A stretch of DNA of 64,000 nt from Pseudoxanthomonas sp. J31 (GCF_000510725.1 NZ_AZNZ01000001.1:558001-622000); one strand, 5' to 3'; shown: positions 8,456 to 22,462, counted from the stretch's first letter. The notes: a model not told the origin generated them from the letters alone. Program-made: numbers and translations.

Positions 8456-10288
8456 ATGTCGACGATCGAGTCGCCGACGCAGCAGGACACGCAGGCCAGC
8501 GCGCCTGCGCTGCCCGATGCGCCGGTTGCATTGCTGCGCCTGGACGACGGGCTCCGCATCGTGGCCGCCAACCGCACCGCCCGGGACCTGCTGGGGCTGG
8601 AGGACACCGCCCTGCCGGTGCCGGCCGCAGGCCCGCTATGGGGCCTGCAGCGCGGCGACCTGGCCGATGGCGCCGGGGTGTGGGCCGCGCCCGGCGACGA
8701 TCCTGCGCGGCGCCTGCGCTACCAGGCCGATGGCGAGGGCTGGATCGCCTCGCTGCCGCACGCCGAAACCGCCACGCTGCTGCGCGAGGCCGCCGGCATG
8801 GCCGCCGGCGGCGGGGCGGTCACCCATCCGTTGCTGGCCCCGCTGGCGCAGCGGCTGGCCGGGGCCGAACAGCCGCGCGAGCTGCTGGCGGCGGTCAACG
8901 AGGCCCTGGCCCGCTGCGACCTGGCCCTGCAGCTGCCGCCTGCGCAGGCCGCGAGCGAGGCCGGGCGGCGCCTGGCTGCCGGCTTCGGCAACCTCGCCGA
9001 GGCGGTGCGCCAGGCGGTGGCGCTGTCGGTGCAGCTGGCCGCGGACGTGCCCAAGGTGGTCGGCGAGAACGACGAGCTGGCGGCGCAGACCCGCGCCCAG
9101 GCCGAGGCCCTGGAACAGGTGCTGGCGGCCACCAGCCGGCTGCGCCAGGACCTGGACGACGTGCGCGGCGAACTGGAGCAGGTGCGCGCCGCGGCGGTGC
9201 GCGCCGACGAGGACGCGCGGCGCGGCGGCGAGGCCGCGCGCGCCCTGGCCGCGGCGATGCGCCAGGTGGAGGAACGCGCGGCGCGCGCCGGCGAGGTGAT
9301 CGAGGTGATCGACTCGGTCGCGTTCCAGACCAACATCCTGTCGATCAACGCCGGGATCGAGGCCGCGCATGCCGGCGAGGCCGGGCGCGGCTTCGCCGTG
9401 GTCGCCAGCGAGATCCGGCGCCTGGCCGAGCGCGCCGCCAGTGCCGCGCGCGACGTGCGCGCCATCGTCGGCGGCACGGTCGAGGCGCTGGGCGAGAGCG
9501 CCGAGTCGGCGCGCCATACCGGGGAGATGCTGGCCGGCATCGGCCAGTCCCTGCAGGGCGCCGGCGCGGCGATGGAATCGGTGGCGCGGCGCATCGCCTC
9601 GCAGGGCGAGGAGGTGCTGGCGATCGACCGCGCGGTGGAGCAGGTGGTGGAACTGGGCCACAGCAACCTGCAGCACGCCGCGCACGTGGCCGAACTGAGC
9701 GAGGCGCTGGGCCAGGGCGTGGCCACCCTGCACGACTGCGTCGGCCTGTTCCGGCTGCCGCCGGACCCGATGCAGGTGCCGAGGCATGCGCGCGTGCGCG
9801 AACTGGCCGAGGCCGGCGCGCGCCGCATCGGCATGGCCCTGGCCGCGGCGGTGGCCGAGGGCCGGATCGGTGCCGAGGCGCTGTTCTCGCGCGAGTACAA
9901 GCAGATCCCCGGGATCGACCCGCCCAAGTACCGCACCCCGTTCGACGCGCTGTGCGACCGCATCCTGCCGCCGCTGCAGGAGCCGGTGGCCAACGCCGAG
10001 CCGTGGATCGTGTTCGCGATCAGCGCCAACCCCGACGGCTACGTGCCCACCCACAACCAGCGCTATTGCCAGCCTCTGACCGGCGACCGCGAGAAGGACC
10101 TGGTCGGCAACCGCACCAAGCGCATCTTCGGCGACCGCGTCGGCCGCAGCGTGGGCGCGCACACCGACCCGTACCGGCTGCAGGTCTACCGCCGCGACAC
10201 CGGCCAGATCATGTTCGACCTGTCGGTGCCGGTGTACGTGGACGGGCGCCACTGGGGCGGGTTCCGCATCGGCTACTCGCTGGAGTAG
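8456..10288 (+). CDS. Soluble methyl-accepting chemotaxis protein, PAS-like N-terminus and C-terminal sensory extension
   Basis: 610 aa without transmembrane segments, hence a cytoplasmic chemoreceptor. Residues 17-95 resemble a PAS fold (VALLRLDDGLRIVAANRTARDLLGL). A long Ala/Glu-rich coiled coil leads to the signalling hairpin around residues 284-310 (DSVAFQTNILSINAGIEAA, GRGFAVVASEIRRLAERA), which contacts CheA and CheW. After the second helix, from about residue 440, comes a further domain (FSREYKQIPGIDPPKYRTPF ... RHWGGFRIGYSLE) also known downstream of MCP domains in related bacteria and probably sensory. GAGGAGG lies just upstream of the ATG. The ligand is unknown. The 3' end overlaps the convergent BCCT gene by 16 bp. 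Confidence 0.88.
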   Translation: MSTIESPTQQDTQASAPALPDAPVALLRLDDGLRIVAANRTARDLLGLEDTALPVPAAGPLWGLQRGDLADGAGVWAAPGDDPARRLRYQADGEGWIASLPHAETATLLREAAGMAAGGGAVTHPLLAPLAQRLAGAEQPRELLAAVNEALARCDLALQLPPAQAASEAGRRLAAGFGNLAEAVRQAVALSVQLAADVPKVVGENDELAAQTRAQAEALEQVLAATSRLRQDLDDVRGELEQVRAAAVRADEDARRGGEAARALAAAMRQVEERAARAGEVIEVIDSVAFQTNILSINAGIEAAHAGEAGRGFAVVASEIRRLAERAASAARDVRAIVGGTVEALGESAESARHTGEMLAGIGQSLQGAGAAMESVARRIASQGEEVLAIDRAVEQVVELGHSNLQHAAHVAELSEALGQGVATLHDCVGLFRLPPDPMQVPRHARVRELAEAGARRIGMALAAAVAEGRIGAEALFSREYKQIPGIDPPKYRTPFDALCDRILPPLQEPVANAEPWIVFAISANPDGYVPTHNQRYCQPLTGDREKDLVGNRTKRIFGDRVGRSVGAHTDPYRLQVYRRDTGQIMFDLSVPVYVDGRHWGGFRIGYSLE

Positions 10289-11835
10289 GGCGGGGGCGCC
10301 GGGCCGCGGCCTTGGCGCGGCCCGTAGACCCAGTGCTCCAGCGCGTGGCGCAGCATCTGCGCGCGGCGCCGGCGCACCGCCCGCGCATGCGCGAGCGTGC
10401 GCTGCAGGGCCAGCATCACCAGTACCAGCAACAGCGCGAACGGCAGCGCCGAGATCGTCACCAGGCCCTGCAGCGCGTCCAGGCCGCCGGCCAGCAGCAG
10501 GGCCGCGGCCACCACCGCGATCGCCACGCCCCAGGCGATCCGCCGCAGCGGCGGCGGGTCGCCGGACTGGTCGCTGGACATGCTGGCCAGCACCAGCACC
10601 GCCGAGTCGGCCGAGGTGACGAAGAACACCGCCAGCAGCGCCACTGCCACCGCGCTCAGGGCGGTGCTGCCGGGCAGGTGCCCGAACAGGGCGAACAGCA
10701 CGTTCTCGTAGCCGCTTTCCAGCACCGGCTGCAGGTCGGCCACGAACAGTTGCTGCCACAGCGCCAGGCCGCCGAACACCGCGAACCAGGCGAAGCCCAG
10801 CAGGCTCGGCGCCAGCACCGTGCCGACCACGAACTCGCGGATGGTGCGGCCGTAGGACACGCGGGCGATGAAGCTGCCCACGAACGGCGCCCACGAGATC
10901 CACCAGGCCCAGTAGAAGATCGTCCACTCGCTGACCCAGGCGCTGCCGGAGAACGGCGACATGCGCAGGCTCATGCCGACGAGCCGGTCCAGGTAGCCGC
11001 CCAGCGCGTTGGTGAACACGTCGAACAGGAACGCGGTCGGGCCCAGCGCCAGCACCGCCAGCAGCAGCGCGCCGGCCAGCGCGAGGTTGGCGCTGGACAG
11101 CCATTTGATGCCGCGCTCCACGCCGCTGAGGCTGGAGGCCATGTACAGCACGAAGGCCACGCCGATCACCGCCAGCTGCATGCCGGTCCCGGTCGGCGTG
11201 CCGGACACGGTGCGCAGGCCGGCGGTGATCTGCAGCGCGCCGAAGCCCAGGGTGGTGGCCACGCCGATCGCGGTGGCCACCACCGCGGCGATGTCCACGC
11301 AACGCCCGGCCCAGCCGCGGTGGTGGCGGCCCAGCAGCGGCTGCAGCAGGTCGCTGAGCTGGCCGCGGCCGCGGCGGTTGTACTGGAACCAGGCCATGGC
11401 CAGCCCGACCAGGGCGTAGATCGCCCACGGGTGCAGGCCCCAGTGGAAGAACGCGTAGCGCATCGCCGCGCGCGCGGCCGGCATGCTCGCCGGTTCCAGC
11501 CCCTCGGGCGGATTGAAGTAGTGCGACAGCGGCTCGGCCGCGCCCCAGAACACCAGGCCGATGCCCATGCCGGCCGCGAACAGCATCGCCAGCCAGCTGC
11601 CCACCGCGAACTGCGGTTCGGCGTCCTCGCCGCCAATGCGCAGCTCGCCCAGGCTGCCGAAGGCCAGGTACAGCATGAACAGCAGGGTGGCGAACACGAC
11701 CAGCAGGTAGAGCCAGCCGGTGTTGGCGAGCATGCCCCCGAGCAGCGCGTCCACCATCGCGGCGAAGCGCGACGGCGCCAGGCCTGCTGCCGCCGCAAGC
11801 AGCGCGATCAGCAAGAAGGAGATGCGGAAGACCAT
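10273..11835 (-). CDS. BCCT-family transporter (glycine betaine/choline type)
   Basis: 520 aa inner-membrane carrier with about twelve hydrophobic segments. Family signatures are clear: GMGIGLVFWGAAEPLSHYF in the unwound TM3 region, and FYWAWWISWAPFVGSFIAR followed by GRTIREF around TM8. In the BCCT family, GMGIG is typical of sodium-coupled betaine carriers, so osmolyte uptake is the best guess. I chose ATG 11835 (MVFRIS) because GGAG stands 6-9 bases upstream; a GTG at 11862 would add nine residues. Hydrophilic C-terminal tail, basic, about 35 residues. No binding-protein or regulatory gene lies next to it. Confidence 0.9.
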   Translation of the reverse strand: MVFRISFLLIALLAAAAGLAPSRFAAMVDALLGGMLANTGWLYLLVVFATLLFMLYLAFGSLGELRIGGEDAEPQFAVGSWLAMLFAAGMGIGLVFWGAAEPLSHYFNPPEGLEPASMPAARAAMRYAFFHWGLHPWAIYALVGLAMAWFQYNRRGRGQLSDLLQPLLGRHHRGWAGRCVDIAAVVATAIGVATTLGFGALQITAGLRTVSGTPTGTGMQLAVIGVAFVLYMASSLSGVERGIKWLSSANLALAGALLLAVLALGPTAFLFDVFTNALGGYLDRLVGMSLRMSPFSGSAWVSEWTIFYWAWWISWAPFVGSFIARVSYGRTIREFVVGTVLAPSLLGFAWFAVFGGLALWQQLFVADLQPVLESGYENVLFALFGHLPGSTALSAVAVALLAVFFVTSADSAVLVLASMSSDQSGDPPPLRRIAWGVAIAVVAAALLLAGGLDALQGLVTISALPFALLLVLVMLALQRTLAHARAVRRRRAQMLRHALEHWVYGPRQGRGPAPPPYSSE

Positions 11836-11940
11836 GCCGGCTCCGGTGGCGTGGAGGCGCACAGTCTAGCAACGGCCCCGTTGGCGGCCCGTCGCGGCGG
11901 CCTGCGGCAAGCGCGCGCGGTCTGTGGTGTAATCGGCGCC

Positions 11941-14030
<2,090 letters not shown>

Positions 14031-14042
14031 CGCGCAAAAGGG

Positions 14043-14079
14043 CCTGGTCGCGGCCCCTCCCCCTGGTACCGCGACCAGG
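14043..14079 (+). terminator. Hairpin after thiC, possible terminator
   Basis: A perfect 11-bp stem, CCTGGTCGCGG (14043-14053) with CCGCGACCAGG (14069-14079), starts 13 nt after the thiC stop. No U-tract follows, so termination efficiency is doubtful; it may instead protect the 3' end of the message. Confidence 0.45.
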
Positions 14080-14414
14080 CAAGGCGCTGCTGGCGCCATG
14101 CCGCGGAACGACGTCGACCGCGGCGTGCGCCAGTGTCCCCATCGCCGTCCCGGGGGTGTTAGCCGGCGATGGCCGGGCGGCTTTGCCGCGCTTGCCGCGA
14201 TGGCGCGCCGCGCCTGCCCGTTTCCCGACCGGCAGCTGACCGGACTTCGGTCACCCGTACCAAAGACACATGGCGCTGCCCGGGGCCGTGGCTAGTGTGC
14301 CTGCATTGCCGGATCGCCCGCCTGCATGGGGCAGGCGCCAGGCCGGTTGCGCCGGCCGGCGGTCGTGGCACGGCGGGGCGAAGCGCCCCGGGGCACTGGA
14401 TACATGGGAGTCGC
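14080..14414. other. Intergenic region without a supported gene
   Basis: 335 bp between the thiC hairpin and the winged-helix/PD40 gene. Short frames on both strands exist but lack ribosome-binding sites and recognisable products. It presumably holds the promoter of the downstream gene; I could not pick out convincing hexamers. Confidence 0.5.
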
Positions 14415-16703
14415 ATGGGTGCGGCGGAGAGCGAGGCGCGCAAACGGGCCGCGGAAGCGGCCGGCAGGCTGTTGCGCGTGGGGGAGTGCGAGGTCGACGT
14501 CGACCGCAGGGTGGTGTCGCGGCCGGGCGCGGAGGAACCGCGGCGGCTGACGCTCAAGGCCTTGCAGGTCCTGCTGGCGCTGGTCGAGGCCGGCGGCCGC
14601 GTGGTCAGCCGCGAACAGCTGCTGGAGCGGGTCTGGCCTGACACCCTGCCCACCGACGACGTGCTCACCCAGGCGGTGGCGCAGCTGCGGCGTGCGTTCG
14701 GCGGCCGCGGCGAGGCGCCGCCGTACATCGAGACCATTGCCAAGGCCGGCTACCGCCTGGTGGTGCCGTGCTGCTGGATCGAACCGGCCGCCACGCCGGA
14801 ACCGGCCGCAGTGCCGGCGGCACCGGCGCCCGCGGTGCCGGCGCCGATCCAGCCGCGGCCGGCGCCACAGGAGCAGGCGCCTGCAGCGGCCGCCGGCACG
14901 GGCGCGCCCGCACGCGCGCCGCGCCGGCGCATCGCGTCCTGGTGGCCGGCCTTGTCCCTGTTGCTGGTGCTGGCCTTCGGCGCCGGCGCGTGGCAACTGC
15001 TGAATCCGCGCACGCGCGCCAACGATGCCGCCGACGTGGCGGCCGGCGCACCGCCGCTGCAGTACCAGGCCATCGCCGCGACCGCGCTGCCCGAGCAGGG
15101 GCCGGCGCTTTCGCCGGACGGGAGCGAGGTCGCCTACGCGCGCCCGGTCCGCGCCGGCGGCCCGCGCACGCTGTACCTGCAGCCGGCCGGCGACGGCAGT
15201 CCGCGCCAGCTGACCTTCCCCGGCCACGGCGAGGCCGATGACCTGCCGGCATGGTCGCGCGACGGGCGCCGCATCGCCTTCGTGCGCACCGGCGGCGACG
15301 GCTGCCGGCTGATGGTGGTCGCGGCCGCCGGCGGCGGCGAGCGCGAAGTCGGCCGCTGCGAGGGCGAGGATTACGCCGCCTTCGACTGGAGCCCGGACGG
15401 CCGTGCCCTGGTGATGGGCGGGCGCCGCCGCAGCAGCGGGCAGTCGGCGCCGCTGCGGCGCCTGGACCTGGGCAGCGGGCGCTGGGAGGCGCTGGCCTAT
15501 CCGGCCGACGGCCTGGATACCCTGCCGCGGTTCTCGCCCGACGGCGCCTGGCTGGGTTTCCGCCGCGGCACCTCGTTGGGCGACCTGTGGCTGATGCCCG
15601 CGGCCGGCGGTCCGCCGCGGCAGCTGACCCGCCTGCGCGGCGACATCCGCGGCTGGGACTGGCTGCCCGACGGCAGCGGCCTGGTCTTCAGCCTGGTCAA
15701 GGAGGAGGCGCGCCTGTACCGGCTGGCGCTGGCGGACGGTTCGATCACCGAACTGCCGTCGCCCCCGCGCGGCAACCCGGTGTTCCCGGAAGTGGCCGCC
15801 GATGCGTGGACGATGGTGTTCGGCATCTACCGCTTCCGCAGCGGCCTGTACGCCTTCGACCTGGAGGCGGCCGGCGACGGCACGCAGCCGGGCGAACCGG
15901 TGTTCGCCTCCAGCGGCGTGGACCTGATGCCTGCGGTATCGCCCGACGGCTCGACCCTGGCCTTCGTGTCCGACCGCAGCCTGGCCGCGCAGCTGTGGAT
16001 CGGCGAGCTGGAGCACCCGCAGACCCTGCGCGCGGTGCCGGGCATCGTGCCGGTGCCGCGCAACCCGCCGGTGTGGGCGCCGGATGGCAGCCGCCTGCTG
16101 GTGATCGGTGCCACCGGCAGCGGCGGCGACCGCCTGTACCAGGTCGAGGTTGGCTTCGACACCGTGCGGGTGCTGCCGGTGCCGGGCGTGCCCGCCTTCG
16201 CCGCCTGGACCGGCAGGCCGGACCAGCTGCTGGTCGGCGTCGACGGCAGCGGCGGCAGTACCCGGCTGGTCCTGTACCAGCTGCCGGAGTGGCGCGAACT
16301 GGCCAGCCTCGACGACGTCGCCCTGGCCCGCTACGACCACCGGCAGGACCGCGTCTGCTTCAGCCGCACCACGCGCAGCGGGCTGTGGTGCGCCGACCCG
16401 GCATTGCAGCGGGTGGTGCAGGTCGGCATGGATGCGCCGGTGCCTGAGCAGTACCGCGAATGGCTGGTTGCCGGCGGGCGGATCTTCTCCACCGCGCCGG
16501 CGCCGGGCTGCGCCACCGGCTGGAGCGAGATCGGCGCCGGAGCGGCGCGTCCGCGCTGCCTGTCGCACACCCACGCGGTGGCCTCCGGTTCGGCCAGTGT
16601 CGACGAGGCCGGGCGCCGTGCCTTCCTGGCGCTGCCGCTGGAGGACGACATGGACGTGGGCCTGGCCTCGCTGGCCTCGCTGCGGCGCGGCGCAAGCCGC
16701 TGA
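14415..16703 (+). CDS. CadC/ToxR-like membrane protein: winged-helix DNA-binding domain, TM helix, PD40/TolB-like repeats
   Basis: 762 aa. Residues about 18-115 form an OmpR/CadC-type winged helix (LTLKALQVLLALVEAGGRVV, LLERVWPDTLPTDDVLTQAV, YIETIAKAGYRLV). A Pro/Ala linker follows, then one membrane helix near 176-196 (WPALSLLLVLAFGAGAWQLL). The rest is periplasmic with repeated PD40 signatures such as LSPDGSEVAYA, WSRDGRRIAFVR, FSPDGAWLGFR and VSPDGSTLAFVSDR, forming a beta-propeller. The DNA-binding part would face the cytoplasm while the propeller senses something outside. GGGAG precedes the ATG. Genes for an AraC regulator and a TonB receptor follow on the same strand. The ligand is unknown. 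Confidence 0.85.
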   Translation: MGAAESEARKRAAEAAGRLLRVGECEVDVDRRVVSRPGAEEPRRLTLKALQVLLALVEAGGRVVSREQLLERVWPDTLPTDDVLTQAVAQLRRAFGGRGEAPPYIETIAKAGYRLVVPCCWIEPAATPEPAAVPAAPAPAVPAPIQPRPAPQEQAPAAAAGTGAPARAPRRRIASWWPALSLLLVLAFGAGAWQLLNPRTRANDAADVAAGAPPLQYQAIAATALPEQGPALSPDGSEVAYARPVRAGGPRTLYLQPAGDGSPRQLTFPGHGEADDLPAWSRDGRRIAFVRTGGDGCRLMVVAAAGGGEREVGRCEGEDYAAFDWSPDGRALVMGGRRRSSGQSAPLRRLDLGSGRWEALAYPADGLDTLPRFSPDGAWLGFRRGTSLGDLWLMPAAGGPPRQLTRLRGDIRGWDWLPDGSGLVFSLVKEEARLYRLALADGSITELPSPPRGNPVFPEVAADAWTMVFGIYRFRSGLYAFDLEAAGDGTQPGEPVFASSGVDLMPAVSPDGSTLAFVSDRSLAAQLWIGELEHPQTLRAVPGIVPVPRNPPVWAPDGSRLLVIGATGSGGDRLYQVEVGFDTVRVLPVPGVPAFAAWTGRPDQLLVGVDGSGGSTRLVLYQLPEWRELASLDDVALARYDHRQDRVCFSRTTRSGLWCADPALQRVVQVGMDAPVPEQYREWLVAGGRIFSTAPAPGCATGWSEIGAGAARPRCLSHTHAVASGSASVDEAGRRAFLALPLEDDMDVGLASLASLRRGASR

Positions 16704-16821
16704 TCCGAAAGGGCGAGGCCGGCCGAAAGACAAATATCAGGAAGATTTCAGCGGCGTTTCCTGCAACGCGCGCGGCGCTCCGGCAAACAGGTGGCCAGTT
16801 CCCCCGCAAGGAGACACGGCC

Positions 16822-17724
16822 ATGAGGATCAGGACACTGTCGGGCGACCGCGGACAGCTGCAGGAGCTGCACTGGCCGCCCGGCGCGCACGAGCGGCCCA
16901 CGCTGGCGACCCTGGCGCGCGGCGCGGGCCTCGCGCTGCAGGCCGGCGCGGCCAGCATCTGGCTGGTCGTGCGCGGCAGCGCCGAGCTGGAAAGCCAGGA
17001 GGGCCGCTTCGCCCTGGGCGCCGGGCACTGGATCTACCTGGACCGCGAGTCGATGCCGGTGGTGCGCAGCGGCAGCCGCGCGCTGGTGCTGGGCCTGGTG
17101 CTTTCCGCCGGCCTGCAGGCGCGGCTGCAGCAGTCGGCCTATGCGCCGATGTATCCCGGGCGCGGCGAGGCGCCGCCGCGCGCGCGCCGCGGCGTGCTGT
17201 CGCTGTGGCGCCGGCTGCTGCGTCCCGGGCTGCACCCGGCTGACGCCTCGGTCCTGCTCGGCCGCCTGCTGCGCGCGCTGGCCGACCTGCAGGACGACTG
17301 CAGCGCGCTGGTGGAGCGCTGCCCCGGCCGCACCCTGCACCGCCGCCGCCAGGTGTTCGCGCGCATGCAGCGGGTGATGCTTTACCTGGAGGGGCACCCC
17401 GAGCGCGCCCTGACCACGCTGCAGATGGCCGATCGCGCCAGCATGTCGGTCTGGTACTTCATCCGCGCGTTCCGCGCGGTGTACGGGGAGACCCCGCAGG
17501 CGGCCTCGGCGCGCCTGCGCCTGCAGCGCGCCGCGCGCCTGCTGCTGGAGGGGCGGATGGCGGTGGGCGAGGTCGGCGCCGCGTGCGGCTTCGAGAACAA
17601 CTGCAGCTTCTCGCGCGCGTTCCGCGCGCAGTTCGGCGTGCCGCCGTCGATCTACCGTCTCCATGGGGGGAGCGTGGCGGCAGCCCTGGCAAACCCGGTC
17701 GACATGCACGGCCAAGCGGGATGA
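16822..17724 (+). CDS. AraC-family transcriptional regulator
   Basis: 300 aa. The N-terminal half has a cupin-like effector region (GAASIWLVVRGSAELESQEG, FALGAGHWIYLDRESMP). The C-terminal two helix-turn-helix units occupy about residues 195-290: LTTLQMADRASMSVWYFIRAF and VGEVGAACGFENNCSFSRAF, then FGVPPSIYR. AAGGAG lies 8 bases before the ATG. It is 62 bp upstream of a TonB-dependent receptor on the same strand, so it probably controls that receptor, itself, or both. The effector cannot be predicted. The 118-bp upstream gap is unusually AT-rich for this window (around 16730-16760) and likely carries its promoter. Confidence 0.9.
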   Translation: MRIRTLSGDRGQLQELHWPPGAHERPTLATLARGAGLALQAGAASIWLVVRGSAELESQEGRFALGAGHWIYLDRESMPVVRSGSRALVLGLVLSAGLQARLQQSAYAPMYPGRGEAPPRARRGVLSLWRRLLRPGLHPADASVLLGRLLRALADLQDDCSALVERCPGRTLHRRRQVFARMQRVMLYLEGHPERALTTLQMADRASMSVWYFIRAFRAVYGETPQAASARLRLQRAARLLLEGRMAVGEVGAACGFENNCSFSRAFRAQFGVPPSIYRLHGGSVAAALANPVDMHGQAG

Positions 17725-17786
17725 GCGCGTGGCTCCGTAACGTCTTGCTGCGTTTTCGCAAACCCCTAACGGACCGGAGAACACCC

Positions 17787-20402
<2,616 letters not shown>

Positions 20403-20418
20403 GGCCTGCAGGGGGAGG

Positions 20419-20452
20419 GACGGGGAGGCCGCAAGGCCTCCCCGTCTTTTTT
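20419..20452 (+). terminator. Intrinsic terminator after the TonB receptor
   Basis: GACGGGGAGGCC (20419-20430), a GCAA tetraloop, GGCCTCCCCGTC (20435-20446), then six T residues. A textbook Rho-independent terminator 16 nt after the stop codon. Confidence 0.95.
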
Positions 20453-20536
20453 CGGCGCGCGCTGGCGCCGCGTTCACGGGCCGGCGCGGATCATCCGGCG
20501 CCAGGTCCTCCCTCCCGGGGGACGCAGGAGCACGCC

Positions 20537-21127
20537 ATGGTCCGCTTCCTCCGTATCCCCCGCGCCGCCGCCGTGCTGGCGGCCGCGGCCATGCTGCTGC
20601 TGGCGGCCTGTGCCAGCGGCCCGCGGATCAGCAGCGAGGCCGATCCTTCGGCCGACTTCGGCCGCTACCGCAGCTTCGCCTTCTATTCGCCGCTGGCGAT
20701 CGAGTCGCGCGGCTATTCCACCCCCACCAGCAACCGCATCCGCCAGGCCGCACGCGCGCAGCTGGAGGCGCGCGGCTACGTCTACGACGAGCGCGACCCG
20801 GACCTGTGGGTGAACCTCAACGCCTACCTGCAGGAACGCACCGACGTCAGCACCATCCCCGAGGTGGACTACGACTACTACTACAGCTACCGCGCCCGCA
20901 GCTACGTGGCGGTGCCGTACTGGCGCGAGCGCACCAGCGTGCGCCGCTACACCGAAGGCACGCTCAACGTGGACCTGGTGGACGCGCGCCAGAACCGGCT
21001 GGTGTGGACCGGGGTGGCGGTAGGCCAGGCCAGCAGCCGCAGCACGCCGGCCGAGCGCGACGCGCGGATCGACTCGGCCGTGGCCCAGATCTTCGCCCGC
21101 TACCCGTACCGGGCCGCGCCGCGCTGA
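20537..21127 (+). CDS. DUF4136-family lipoprotein
   Basis: 196 aa with a lipoprotein signal peptide: hydrophobic run AAAMLLLAACAS with lipobox LAAC, so Cys is acylated and the protein is membrane-anchored in the periplasm. The mature part starts ISSEADPSADFGRYRSFAF, the hallmark opening of DUF4136 proteins, and later has GTLNVDLVDARQNRLVWTGVA and a closing FARYP. A Tyr-rich stretch, DYDYYYSYRARSYVAV, is prominent. CAGGAG precedes the ATG. The family has no defined function; a single gene behind its own terminator-separated region. Confidence 0.85.
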   Translation: MVRFLRIPRAAAVLAAAAMLLLAACASGPRISSEADPSADFGRYRSFAFYSPLAIESRGYSTPTSNRIRQAARAQLEARGYVYDERDPDLWVNLNAYLQERTDVSTIPEVDYDYYYSYRARSYVAVPYWRERTSVRRYTEGTLNVDLVDARQNRLVWTGVAVGQASSRSTPAERDARIDSAVAQIFARYPYRAAPR

Positions 21128-21133
21128 CGCGGC

Positions 21134-21157
21134 GGCGCGGGCGGATGTGCCCGCGCC
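21134..21157. terminator. Hairpin between convergent genes
   Basis: GGCGCGGGC (21134-21142) pairs perfectly with GCCCGCGCC (21149-21157). It sits between the convergent DUF4136 and HDOD genes and may end both transcripts, but lacks a U-tract on either strand. Confidence 0.4.
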
Positions 21158-21182
21158 GGTTGCATGCCGCGGCCGCCGCGCC

Positions 21183-22292
21183 TCAGGCGCCGACCGCGGC
21201 CGAGTCCAGCAGCAGGTCCGCCTGTGCGCGCCACTCCTCCAGGCGCGGCAGCACGTTGCAGCGCTGCAGGTACTCCAGGTCCGGCTCCTCGCCGGAGGCC
21301 AGGGCCATGGCCACGTGGGTGGCGCCGGTGACCCAGAAGCTGCGGCTGGACGAGCGCGACGGCGTGCGGTGGAACGCCACCGCCTCGATGATCGGCATCG
21401 GCAGGCCCCACAGGCCCAGCAGGTAGGCGCCGGCCTCGGTATGGCCGGGGCGCGCGTCGCCGGCGGCGGCCGGCTCGCGCTCGTCGCGCACGCCGGGCAG
21501 CAGCAGGCCGATGTCGGCCAGCAGGGCGGCGGTGGCGCCCAGCTCGGCGCTGGATTCGGGGAGCATGCGCTTGGCCAGGCGCGAGGCCACCAGCGCGCGC
21601 TGCTGCAGCGCCGCGCGGTCCACCCCGGCCGGGGCCGGCAGGGCGAACACCTCGCTGGCCAGGACCAGGTCGCGCAGGGTGGCGATGCCCAGCCGGGTCA
21701 CCGCGGCGCGCAGGTCGGTCACGGTGCGCCCGGAGGAGAAGAACGCCGAGTTGCACAGCTGCAGCACCTTGGCCGCGATCGCCGGGTCGGCCGCGACCAG
21801 GGCGGCGATGTCGGCGGCGCTGGTGTCCTCGTCGTTCTCCAGCGCGTGCATCAGGCGCAGGTACAGCTGCGGCGGCGAGGGCAGCTGCTCGACCCGGCCG
21901 ATGCCGTCGCGCAGCTGCGGGTTGTCGACCAGCTCGCGCAGCTCCTCCAGGCTGCCGATGGATTCCAGCAGCAACTCGGGGGCCACGGGGGCGGGCAGGA
22001 AGCGGTGGGCCAGGCCGATGATGCGCGCCGGCGGGGTGGCCGAGTTCTCGATCACCGCCATGCGCGAGGTGGAGGGCCTCAGGGTACGGACCTGGCCGAG
22101 CAGGGTGGCCGGCGGCATGTCCGGCAGCGCCGGCGGCACCAGGACCACGTCGACCTCGACCGCGGCCACGTGGGCCATGGCCGAGCCGCCATCCGGGCAA
22201 CGGTGGACATCCCAGTCCTCTCCCATGTCACCGACCAGTTCCACGAGGTCGGCAGGAAACACGACGTCGTCACCGACGAACAGGATGCGCAC
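21183..22292 (-). CDS. HDOD-domain protein with degenerate response-regulator receiver
   Basis: 369 aa. Residues 1-120 have receiver-domain shape (MRILFVGDDVVFPADLVELV) but the strand that normally ends in the phospho-acceptor Asp reads VDVVLVPPALPDM, so no acceptor Asp is there. Residues about 125-340 form an HDOD domain (IGRVEQLPSPPQLYLRLMHAL, DIAALVAADPAIAAKVLQLCNSAFF, GIATLRDLVLASEVF). HDOD proteins act in signalling networks, often with c-di-GMP or chemotaxis, without HD-GYP hydrolase activity. I use a GTG start with GGAGGA upstream; the nearby ATG is out of frame. Partner proteins are not evident nearby. Confidence 0.85.
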   Translation of the reverse strand: MRILFVGDDVVFPADLVELVGDMGEDWDVHRCPDGGSAMAHVAAVEVDVVLVPPALPDMPPATLLGQVRTLRPSTSRMAVIENSATPPARIIGLAHRFLPAPVAPELLLESIGSLEELRELVDNPQLRDGIGRVEQLPSPPQLYLRLMHALENDEDTSAADIAALVAADPAIAAKVLQLCNSAFFSSGRTVTDLRAAVTRLGIATLRDLVLASEVFALPAPAGVDRAALQQRALVASRLAKRMLPESSAELGATAALLADIGLLLPGVRDEREPAAAGDARPGHTEAGAYLLGLWGLPMPIIEAVAFHRTPSRSSSRSFWVTGATHVAMALASGEEPDLEYLQRCNVLPRLEEWRAQADLLLDSAAVGA

Positions 22293-22462
22293 TCATTCCT
22301 CCACGAAGATCGTCCAGCCAGGGCGTGCCGGGGCCCGCCCCTGCACGGTAGCGGATAACCGCGCAGGAATCTTCAGGATTGCCGGCACCCCGGGCACGGC
22401 ACTGCCGGGAAGTGTGCCGCATTTGGCGGTCCGGCGGCGCCGGCGGACCGCCGGCGCGCGAT

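Noticed and set aside
14080-14414. Short frames in the gap after thiC, including one on the - strand at 13903-14142
   Set aside because: No ribosome-binding site, composition like random high-GC sequence, and partial overlap with thiC.
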